7,820 nucleotides of DNA from an uncultured Chthoniobacterales bacterium (GTDB lineage Bacteria > Verrucomicrobiota > Verrucomicrobiia > Chthoniobacterales > UBA10450): positions 1 to 7,820 of the forward strand of contig CATPAT010000182.1 in the NCBI GenBank assembly GCA_955652155.1, in the 5' to 3' direction. The number at the start of each line of letters is the position of its first letter. The first letter of the stretch is position 1. Both the position numbers and the translations under genes were made by a program. Below are positions 1 to 5,913 of this stretch, piece after piece. A model generated the notes under the pieces. That model had not been told where the DNA came from. It was given only the letters and a program-made list of their open reading frames with translations, and ran no database searches.

Positions 1-576
1 GCAAACTAGCGCACCAAGATCGAGAAGCGCTGAATTATATGCGGCCGGGGCCTTTTTGGGAGTGAGAGCGGAGGCGGCATTCCAAAGTGCGTTCCGTCCA
101 GCAGTCGAATCGATCGGAATTCGCAAGTCGAGCAGACGTGACAAAAGGCGCGAAGTATTCGCCTCGATAATGGCCAGCGGCTGATCGAAAGCGAATGTGG
201 CAATGGCGTGGGCGGTGTATTTCCCGACTCCGGGAAGTTGTTGCAGCTGATCGATCGACTTCGGGAAATGCCCACAATGTCGGGTTGCGACGATTTTTGC
301 GGTGGCGCGAAGATTTCGAGCACGATTGTAGTAACCAAGGCCCTGCCAGGCGTGTAGCACTTCGGCCTCCGAGGCACAAGCTAACGCTGCAAAATTTGGA
401 AATCGTCGGAGCCAGTCTTTATAATATGGCAAGACGGTGCCGACTTGCGTTTGTTGGAGCATGAACTCGGAGACGAGAATGGCGTACGGGTCTCGTGTCC
501 GGCGCCAGGGAAGATCGCGCCCGTGTTCGCGATACCATCCGAGAAGTGCTCGCTGAAAGGTTTTCTGTTTTGTCAT
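1..576 (-). CDS. mutY: A/G-specific adenine DNA glycosylase MutY (N-terminal part, cut by window edge)
   Basis: MutY excises adenine mispaired with 8-oxoguanine or guanine in base-excision repair. Translation from the ATG at 576 gives 192 residues that run off the left edge. Visible features are DLPWRRTRDPYA (21-32), the catalytic-loop motif SEFMLQQTQV with the family's catalytic Glu at 37, WQGLGYYNRARNL, the helix-hairpin-helix LPGVGKYTA (114-122), and LLDLGALVC ending on Cys192, the first of the four [4Fe-4S] cysteines. Residue numbers match E. coli MutY almost one for one, which supports this start. The family is usually about 350 residues, so the cluster and the C-terminal 8-oxoG recognition domain are outside the window. 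The residue matching catalytic Asp138 is Glu (IIEANTSRLL). No Shine-Dalgarno is visible, and the start codon sits inside a palindromic repeat. The gene is divergent from rnhC. Family identity is very secure; full activity cannot be judged. Confidence 0.95.
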   Translation of the reverse strand, partial: MTKQKTFQRALLGWYREHGRDLPWRRTRDPYAILVSEFMLQQTQVGTVLPYYKDWLRRFPNFAALACASEAEVLHAWQGLGYYNRARNLRATAKIVATRHCGHFPKSIDQLQQLPGVGKYTAHAIATFAFDQPLAIIEANTSRLLSRLLDLRIPIDSTAGRNALWNAASALTPKKAPAAYNSALLDLGALVC

Positions 577-650
577 GTCGAGCGGAGTCGAGACATCTCT
601 ACATGTTTCCGGAAATAGTAAGAGATTCCTCGACTTCGCTCGGAATGACA
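571..650. repeat. 80-bp imperfect palindrome (REP-like element) in the mutY-rnhC gap
   Basis: The 30-base left arm (571-600) and right arm (621-650) are inverted copies that match at 25 of 30 positions. Both carry the core CGAGCG(G/A)AGTCGAG. The 20-base centre holds a perfect 10-bp palindrome, TTTCCGGAAA (606-615), on the same dyad axis (between 610 and 611). Each arm is also a small palindrome: the left has ATGTC...GACAT, the right has ATTCC...GGAAT. This arrangement resembles short palindromic intergenic repeats that I recall as common in soil bacterial genomes, some of them spread by REP-associated tyrosine transposases. That origin is inference. The element covers most of the 577-669 gap and the mutY start codon. 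Confidence 0.8.
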
Positions 651-669
651 AGAAAGGTGCACGCGAAAG

Positions 670-1617
670 GTGAATTCTTACGCGCATCCGTTAACGGTCG
701 GCCAAGTTAAAGCGCTGCGTCGGCTTCTCGATGAGCTCGGTTTCGAATTCTCGCCGAAGGAATACACAATTTTTTTTGGTCAAAAAAATAAACTGAGCGT
801 CGCTGTTTATGAGAAAGGACCAAAGGTGCTGGTGCAGGGCAAGGGCGTGGAGGAGTTTGTCCAGTTCGAGTTGGAGCCGAAGATTCTGGGCGAGGCGAAG
901 CTTGGCTATGAGGAAGTGCACGCGCCGGGCATGTTCGAACCGCATTTCGGTGTCGATGAAAGCGGAAAGGGCGATTTTTTTGGGCCGCTCGTGATCGCGG
1001 GTGTTTTTGTAGATCGGGGAATTGCGCGCAGGCTGATTGACGCCGGCGTGCAAGACAGCAAACGAATCGGGTCCGATGCGCGGATCCGTGCGTTGGCCGA
1101 TGAGATCCGAAAAACTTCGATGGGCTTGATCGACGTGGTGTTGATCGGACCGGCAAAATACAACGAGCTGTATGAGAAGTTCGGGAATCTGAACAAGCTG
1201 CTGGCTTGGGGTCACGCCCGAGTGATCGAAAACTTGCTGGCCAAAAAACCGGACTGCCCACGGTCGTTGTCCGACCAGTTCGGCGATGCGCGGGTCATCG
1301 AGCAATCGTTGCTTCGTCATGGCCGCAAGATCGCCATCCAGCAACGACCACGGGCCGAATCCGACATCGCGGTAGCGGCGGCCTCAATTCTCGCCCGCGA
1401 GGGGTTCATTAATTGGTTGGAGCGGGAGGGGAAGAAGCTTGGAATGCGTCTGGAGCGAGGGGTTTCGCCGGCAGTGAAGGCCGCCGCCGGAAGGCTGGTG
1501 GAGGGAAAAGGCCCGGAGATTTTGCGGGAGGTAGCGAAGGTCCATTTTCGGACCGCACACGCGGTCGCGCCTGAGCATTTTGCGGAGGCACGGCCACGGG
1601 AAGAGTGGCGAAAATAG
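670..1617 (+). CDS. rnhC: Ribonuclease HIII
   Basis: RNase HIII is a cytoplasmic endonuclease that cleaves the RNA strand of RNA:DNA hybrids, for example at R-loops and primers. The 315-residue length fits the family (about 310). The first ~85 residues form the TBP-like substrate-binding domain typical of HIII (KLSVAVYEKGPKVLVQGKG). The catalytic domain then begins with GVDESGKGDFFGPLV (94-108), which carries the D96-E97 pair. Next come QDSKRI (128-133), the acidic cluster SDQFGD (201-206), and SDIAVAAASILARE, the conserved C-terminal active-site region. The GTG at 670 is chosen because no better start lies nearby. An AGAAAGG stretch at 651-657, 12 bases upstream, is a distant candidate ribosome-binding site, and GAAAGG directly abuts the GTG. 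Long T8 and A7 runs (770-777, 782-788) lie in the N-terminal part. Identity is secure; the exact start is less so. Confidence 0.95.
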   Translation: MNSYAHPLTVGQVKALRRLLDELGFEFSPKEYTIFFGQKNKLSVAVYEKGPKVLVQGKGVEEFVQFELEPKILGEAKLGYEEVHAPGMFEPHFGVDESGKGDFFGPLVIAGVFVDRGIARRLIDAGVQDSKRIGSDARIRALADEIRKTSMGLIDVVLIGPAKYNELYEKFGNLNKLLAWGHARVIENLLAKKPDCPRSLSDQFGDARVIEQSLLRHGRKIAIQQRPRAESDIAVAAASILAREGFINWLEREGKKLGMRLERGVSPAVKAAAGRLVEGKGPEILREVAKVHFRTAHAVAPEHFAEARPREEWRK

Positions 1618-1685
1618 GTAGATCGGGCAGTAAAAACAGGGCGGGCAAGGTTCCTGCTATAGTTTTTTTCACCTGTTTGGGAATT

Positions 1686-2417
1686 GTGGAAACTAGACTC
1701 TTGACGTTAAACGCTGATCCGGTCTTCCAGGATCGCGCGCTTGCCATTCTCGACCACATCGAGTCTTTGGAGACCCAGATTGTGCGGAATCTCTCGGAAG
1801 CGGTTCAAGCATTGCTCGAGGAGAATTTCGACGGTCTACTAATTGAAGGCGATGCGGCACTGGCTGTCGACCAGGCGACAAATCTGCGTCAGCATTTTCC
1901 ATCTCTGACCATTGCTTGTTTGCTTCAGGGCCGCGGGCGCCGCTCAGACATCAGCCTGAGAGCGAAGGAGCAAAATATCGAATTGCTGTCCGGAGCCCGG
2001 AGCGATCGACGGTTGGGAGCGACTTTGACGCGTTTTGTTCGGTCGCTCGATACGCAAGCAGGCGCGGCTTCGGAAGGAATCGACCCGTGCCATTCGCTGA
2101 TTGGAAACCTTAATCAATTTTCGGCGGCCGAGATTTTGCAAATGAGCTGCTTAAGCCAGCGGAGCGGACGTTTTACTTTTAAGTCTGGGCGCGGCAACAG
2201 CGAGATCTATCTCCAGCAGGGTTCGGTGCGGCATGCCGTGTTTGGTTCAGTCGAAGGAGAGGCGGCGGTGGCCGAGATTTTCCGGTGGCGACAAGGCCGA
2301 TTCTATTTTGAAGAGGGAATCATCAGCCAGGAACAAACGGTGAACCGGCCTTGGGCGCATTTGCTGATCGATAATCTGCAAAAGCTCGATGAGACCCTAG
2401 AGCTGGTGAGTGTTTAG
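1686..2417 (+). CDS. Degenerate receiver-like domain fused to DUF4388 (PATAN-like) domain
   Basis: I read 243 residues from the GTG at 1686. Residues ~4-120 alternate strand and helix in a receiver-like order (RLLTLNAD, ETQIVRN, DGLLIE, LTIACLL, IELLSG). The residue where a receiver carries its phospho-Asp appears to be Glu54, the usual N-terminal acidic pair is reduced to D11, and no KP motif follows the last strand. A pseudo-receiver is therefore inferred. Residues ~136-235 (SLIGNLNQFSAAEILQM, GRFTFK, IYLQQGSVRHAVFG, FRWRQGRFYFEEG) match the DUF4388 pattern, seen in two-component and gliding or polarity regulators. An in-frame GTG at 1605 would overlap the end of rnhC and add 27 residues, but 1650-1685 looks non-coding (T7 run, TATAGT at 1658-1663), so 1686 is preferred. 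No membrane segment or DNA-binding domain is visible. The next gene starts 9 bases after the stop, so co-expression is likely. The partner is unknown. Confidence 0.8.
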   Translation: METRLLTLNADPVFQDRALAILDHIESLETQIVRNLSEAVQALLEENFDGLLIEGDAALAVDQATNLRQHFPSLTIACLLQGRGRRSDISLRAKEQNIELLSGARSDRRLGATLTRFVRSLDTQAGAASEGIDPCHSLIGNLNQFSAAEILQMSCLSQRSGRFTFKSGRGNSEIYLQQGSVRHAVFGSVEGEAAVAEIFRWRQGRFYFEEGIISQEQTVNRPWAHLLIDNLQKLDETLELVSV

Positions 2418-2426
2418 GACGTTCTC

Positions 2427-2861
2427 ATGCGCGACAAGGATCTCGAAACGAAGCTGCGTTTAGTCACATTGCAGCTGGAGAACTGGAAGAAACTCCACGA
2501 TCTCATCACTTACGGTCTGGATAAGGCGAAGCCGATCATATCGACCGAACAGGAGCGCCAGTTTACCGAAATCCGCGGCAATTTGTTGCAAGAAATCGAA
2601 TACGTTTTTCGCGAACTAAACATGGTTGCGGAGGTCTCGGGCAAAGCAATGAGCGTTTTGCAACGCGGTGTTTCCGTGCGTGGCGTGCGGGATCTTTCTA
2701 ATGAGGAAGTTCGCCGGCTGGAAACGGATTGGAACGGCGTCTTCACAAAACTCGGTTTGATGCAGGGCCAGCTTAAAGCGCGACGCAAGGATTTGGCCGA
2801 GCAGACGGCGTTCAGTTATTACCTGAACCGCCTGTTGCAGCGTCCGGCGACGGCGCGCTAA
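2427..2861 (+). CDS. Small helical protein of unknown function
   Basis: This 144-residue protein matches no family I can name. It is rich in charged residues and predicted by eye to be almost wholly helical. The helical stretches are ~3-37 (LETKLRLVTLQLENWKKLHD), ~41-80 (ERQFTEIRGNLLQEIEYVFREL) and ~92-135 (NEEVRRLETDWNGVF onward), with a short break at GVSVRGVRD (81-89). A coiled-coil or helical-bundle adaptor is plausible, but that is a guess from composition. There is no signal peptide or membrane segment. The ATG is supported by TAGGAC (2415-2420), which overlaps the preceding stop codon and gives a reasonable ribosome-binding site. Tight spacing to the DUF4388 gene suggests that the two are translated from one message and may interact. 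Confidence 0.8.
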   Translation: MRDKDLETKLRLVTLQLENWKKLHDLITYGLDKAKPIISTEQERQFTEIRGNLLQEIEYVFRELNMVAEVSGKAMSVLQRGVSVRGVRDLSNEEVRRLETDWNGVFTKLGLMQGQLKARRKDLAEQTAFSYYLNRLLQRPATAR

Positions 2862-2966
2862 GCCGGATCAGGCCAGGCCTTAGGCTATTCGGGGCCAAAG
2901 AATTTACTTTTCTTCGCCAATTGTGCCCGCGATTGTGCCCTGACGAACGATTCATTGTTTGGAGGT
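2862..2966 (+). promoter_or_regulatory. Probable promoter/leader region of the HU gene with a 9-bp direct repeat
   Basis: This 105-base gap precedes the HU gene and is locally AT-richer (GAATTTACTTTTCTTC at about 2900-2915). It carries a perfect tandem ATTGTGCCC at 2920-2928 and 2932-2940, repeated at a 12-base period. No clear -35/-10 pair can be assigned. The gap size, compared with 9 bases between the two genes before it, suggests that HU has its own promoter. The repeat could be a regulator site, but nothing in the sequence names the regulator. Confidence 0.35.
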
Positions 2967-3323
2967 ATGGCAAAACTTACGAAACGCGACATCGTGGTTG
3001 CGATTAGCAACCAGACCGGAATGGTGCAACACCAGGTCTTCGACATTGTCCAGCGCACCCTCGACAAGATTACTGACAGTTTGGCCAACAATGTTCCGGT
3101 CGAACTGCGCAACTTTGGAATTTTCCAACCGCGATTGACCAAACCGCGGGTGGGACGAAACCCAAATCAACCGGGTAGCAGTTTCGTCATTCCATCGCGC
3201 GCGACCGTGAAATTCAAGGCGGGGAAGGTAATGCGACAGCGCGTCGAAAAATTGTCCCGCGAATTAAAGGAAGCCGCGGCCAAGAAAGCTCCGGCGGCCG
3301 CGACGCGGCCCAACGGTCAGTAA
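2967..3323 (+). CDS. HU/IHF-family DNA-binding protein
   Basis: HU/IHF proteins bind and bend DNA as dimers, organising the nucleoid and assisting replication, repair and recombination. The 118-residue protein starts MAKLTKRDIVVAIS, with helices to ~45, then VELRNFGIFQPRL (45-57). The beta-arm tip GRNPNQP (63-69) includes the intercalating Pro66, and PSRATVKFKAGKVMRQRV (76-93) closes the core. It is longer than a typical ~90-residue HU because of a Lys/Ala-rich tail (~95-118), possibly disordered and DNA-contacting. The ATG at 2967 gives the standard family N-terminus. A strong GGAGG (2961-2965) lies only one base before it, which is closer than usual, and an in-frame TTG at 2955 would merely add four residues. 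It faces the sensor kinase gene convergently. Whether it is HU or an IHF-like subunit cannot be decided. Confidence 0.95.
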   Translation: MAKLTKRDIVVAISNQTGMVQHQVFDIVQRTLDKITDSLANNVPVELRNFGIFQPRLTKPRVGRNPNQPGSSFVIPSRATVKFKAGKVMRQRVEKLSRELKEAAAKKAPAAATRPNGQ

Positions 3324-3334
3324 ATTGCGGCAGG

Positions 3335-3372
3335 ATCGACATCTTCGCCGGTGGCGACTTTAAGATGTCGAT
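3335..3372. terminator. Stem-loop at the convergent HU / sensor-kinase gene ends
   Basis: ATCGACATCTT (3335-3345) and AAGATGTCGAT (3362-3372) form a perfect 11-bp stem. The loop contains a second short hairpin, CGCC-GGT-GGCG (3346-3356). It starts 12 bases after the HU stop codon, and its right arm includes the last codons and stop of the kinase gene on minus. The position suggests a two-way transcription end or 3' RNA-stabilising structure. No T-run follows on either strand, so classic intrinsic termination is uncertain. Confidence 0.5.
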
Positions 3373-5849
3373 TCGAGAAGGTGACGAATGGCCTGTTCGA
3401 GTCGGTCGAAATTGATCGGCTTGGTGAGATGTTCTGAAAATCCGGCATCGTGCGCTTTGTTCACGTCGGTTTCCATTCCGAAACCGCTCAGCGCGATTCC
3501 AGGTAAGCCTTTGCTTTTTCGCAATTCGCTCATCAATTCATAACCGCTTCGGTCGGGCAGGCCGATGTCGCTAATCAGCAAGTCGAAATCCTCCTGCTCC
3601 GTTTTTTCTAAGGCGGCGCCTGCGGAGTATGCGACGGTTATATCGTAGCCGCGGCGTTCGAGCATCATTTTCATTCCGGTGCAGGTATCGGCGTGATCGT
3701 CGACGACAAGAAGTCGGTGGCGACGTGAAATGGGTTTCATCTTGTCCGGGACGGTTGGGCGCTCGCCATCGGCGCCGTTTTCCGCGCGAACCGGCGCGGC
3801 AACTGTTTTCAGCTGGACCAAGAAAGTCGAGCCTTTGTCTTTCCCTGGACTTTCGACATGAATTTTTCCATGGTGGGCGTCTACCATCGCCTTGGAAATG
3901 GCGAGGCCGAGTCCAAGGCCGCCAAAGCGGCGAGTAATAGAAGTTTGTCCCTGCTCGAAAGCGTTGAAGATTTTTTCGACCTTCTCCGGCTCGATCCCGA
4001 TTCCGGTATCGGTGATACGAACTTCAATTTCGTCCGGCAGAATGTTCGACGTCGCGATCGTGATTCGGCCGTTGGCGGGCGTAAATTTGACGCTGTTTTT
4101 GACCAGATTCCAAAACACCTGCTGTAGCCGCGCCGGGTCGCCCTCCACATGGACGCCTTGAGCGTCGAGTTCAAATTTTACCTCGATTGATTTTTTGGCC
4201 AGGTCCTCACGGCAAATTTCGTAGGCGCGTCGCAGGATTTCGTGCAAGTCAACAACTTCAAAACTGAGTTGCAATTTGCCTTTGGCGATGCGCGTCACAT
4301 CCAGCAAGTCGTCGATCAAGCGGGCTTCCAGTTCGACATTGCGTCGAATCACTTCGAGAGCTTCCTGCAGTTTGGGCGAACGTGGGGCGGTCGCTTCTAA
4401 TTCGCCGACCATCGCAATCACGGGGGAGAGAGGGTTGCGCAATTCGTGCGAAAGAAGCGCGAGGAATTGATCTTTGGCCGCGTTCGCGTTGATCAGCTCC
4501 TGCCGGAGAGTGACATCGCGAGTCCTGTCTTCCACCAAGTAAAGGACTCCCTGAATCGTTTGGTCGGCCGCTTGCAAACGCAAAAGTGTAACGTTGACGA
4601 AGTGAGTCATGTCCCCTTTGTCCCGAAATGGTTGCTCGATCAGCTGAAATGGGGTGCCGAAAGAGAGAACCCGCTCAATCGCATCAACCGGCGCAATCTT
4701 CACATCGTCGTAGGCCGCGCCGACAATCTCACGGTTCTCGCTTAAACCGCCGAACCGTTGTGCCATTTGGCTGAATGCTTCGTTGGCCTGCAAAAATTTC
4801 TTCGAGATCGGATCGACGAAGGCGATGCCGACCGGCATGTTGGCGAGGATCTTTTCGCTGAAAATGACTTCGCGCTCGATCCGGCGGGCGGCCTCCGTTT
4901 GGCGGCGATAAAAAATTCCACCAAGCCAGGCAAAGATTGCAGCAAGTCCCATGAGCAAGCCCGCCAACACGGTCATGTTGCCAATCAGATCATGCACCGG
5001 TTTGTAAGCGACGGCTTTGGGCTGTCGGACTACAACGGTCCATCCGGTCGACTCGACTGGACTGAACGAATAGAGATTGCCGGCGACCTCGAGGTTCCCA
5101 TTTTTAGTTTCGCTGATCTCTCTCGGTCCAATCGATTCCGCCGCGGAAGATGTCCCCGGGTTTGGCCGAAAGTCGTTCGTAAATAGTGGTTGCCTGTTTT
5201 GATCGATGACCTGGCAGGTTGATTGGTCGGCGAATTGGATGGTGGAAAGACGGCGGCCGATTCGCTCTACCAAGACTGAGACACCGAGATAGCCGGTAAT
5301 ATTTTTATCGGGCGTGTGCACCGCGCCCACGATGTCAGTGACCATTCGCTCGTCGGAAAAACGGGGATGGACCGGCGAAACGAAGGCGCCGGAAGTTTTA
5401 TCCGCGCCAGGCCGCCACAGGTTCGAATCCAAATCCTTTCCGATCATCGCCGGGTTATAAGGAATTGAAGCGATCAATCGTCCGTCGCGACCGGTGAGGA
5501 ACATTCCATCGATCCGCGGGTGCGAATAAAAAGTTGTGCCGAGCCATTGCTGGGCCGCTGACTGCTGATTCGATGAATTCAGAATCCGCGAGACATCAGG
5601 AAGCGTTTGGTAGTAATCGATGATCCCCTGAGTCCGGCTGAGGTCATCACCGACGAGGCGGCTGATGAGCTGGACAAAGGTTTGCCGGTCGCGCAAAATT
5701 TTCGACTCGAGCCTGGGGCCGAGAACGGTGAAGGAGACAAAGAGTATTACGATCGAAGGCACCCATCCGGCCAAAAGGATCGAAACGACGATGTTGAAGC
5801 GTTCAAACCGATCGTGCCGGGCTTTCTTCAGGAGGTATCGCAATGGCAT
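3360..5849 (-). CDS. Membrane-bound hybrid sensor histidine kinase (Cache-like sensor, PAS, HisKA, HATPase, receiver)
   Basis: This 829-residue inner-membrane kinase senses an unknown signal and passes phosphate to its own receiver. In order: transmembrane segment ~19-44; an extracytoplasmic sensor ~46-285 that looks like a double Cache domain (IDGMFLTGRDGRLIAS, GYLGVSVLV, GWTVVVRQP); a second transmembrane segment ~289-313; a PAS domain ~327-445. HisKA ~455-525 has phospho-acceptor His468 in LLSHELRNPLSPV. HATPase_c ~565-680 shows the N box NLVKNSVKF (581-589), G1 DTGIGI (614-619) and G2 GGLGLGLA (643-650). A receiver ~711-827 has DD 717-718, phospho-Asp761 in LLISDIGLPD and Lys810 in LTKPIN. 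All catalytic residues appear intact. No DNA-binding output or separate response regulator is adjacent, so the next partner is unknown. The start at 5849 lacks a clear ribosome-binding site. A co-directional exported-protein gene ends 64 bases upstream. Confidence 0.95.
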   Translation of the reverse strand: MPLRYLLKKARHDRFERFNIVVSILLAGWVPSIVILFVSFTVLGPRLESKILRDRQTFVQLISRLVGDDLSRTQGIIDYYQTLPDVSRILNSSNQQSAAQQWLGTTFYSHPRIDGMFLTGRDGRLIASIPYNPAMIGKDLDSNLWRPGADKTSGAFVSPVHPRFSDERMVTDIVGAVHTPDKNITGYLGVSVLVERIGRRLSTIQFADQSTCQVIDQNRQPLFTNDFRPNPGTSSAAESIGPREISETKNGNLEVAGNLYSFSPVESTGWTVVVRQPKAVAYKPVHDLIGNMTVLAGLLMGLAAIFAWLGGIFYRRQTEAARRIEREVIFSEKILANMPVGIAFVDPISKKFLQANEAFSQMAQRFGGLSENREIVGAAYDDVKIAPVDAIERVLSFGTPFQLIEQPFRDKGDMTHFVNVTLLRLQAADQTIQGVLYLVEDRTRDVTLRQELINANAAKDQFLALLSHELRNPLSPVIAMVGELEATAPRSPKLQEALEVIRRNVELEARLIDDLLDVTRIAKGKLQLSFEVVDLHEILRRAYEICREDLAKKSIEVKFELDAQGVHVEGDPARLQQVFWNLVKNSVKFTPANGRITIATSNILPDEIEVRITDTGIGIEPEKVEKIFNAFEQGQTSITRRFGGLGLGLAISKAMVDAHHGKIHVESPGKDKGSTFLVQLKTVAAPVRAENGADGERPTVPDKMKPISRRHRLLVVDDHADTCTGMKMMLERRGYDITVAYSAGAALEKTEQEDFDLLISDIGLPDRSGYELMSELRKSKGLPGIALSGFGMETDVNKAHDAGFSEHLTKPINFDRLEQAIRHLLESTS

Positions 5850-5882
5850 ACCGCTGGGTAATCAAGATAGCATATCAGCAGG

Positions 5883-5912
5883 GCGCTTGCCGCTGACCCT
5901 GATCGAGACCTA
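5883..5912. other. Short dyad in the gap between the exported-protein gene and the kinase gene (approximate)
   Basis: Within the 64-base gap (5850-5913), roughly 5873-5902, ATCAG and CTGAT flank a GC-rich centre (AGGGCGCTTGCCGCTGACCC), giving a bulged hairpin of about ten pairs. The coordinates given here are approximate. It could attenuate read-through from the exported-protein gene into the kinase gene on minus, but no T-run follows, so function is doubtful. Confidence 0.2.
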
Positions 5913-5913
5913 A

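Noticed and set aside
195..710. Plus-strand open frames across the mutY region and the intergenic repeat
   Set aside because: They are composition shadows; the minus frame translates into unmistakable MutY motifs and the 495-710 frame crosses the palindrome.
691..1344. Long minus-strand frame opposite rnhC
   Set aside because: No recognisable motifs, and the plus strand carries the complete RNase HIII catalytic signature.
1643..1669. Possible intrinsic terminator of rnhC (GCAAGGTTCCTGC followed by T7 at 1663-1669)
   Set aside because: The stem has only about four pairs with a mismatch, too weak to list as a terminator.
1605..1685. GTG at 1605 as start of the DUF4388 gene, overlapping the rnhC end
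   Set aside because: The added 27 residues do not fit the receiver-like fold and the DNA there contains a T7 run and a TATAGT, which look non-coding; the possibility is noted in the gene entry.
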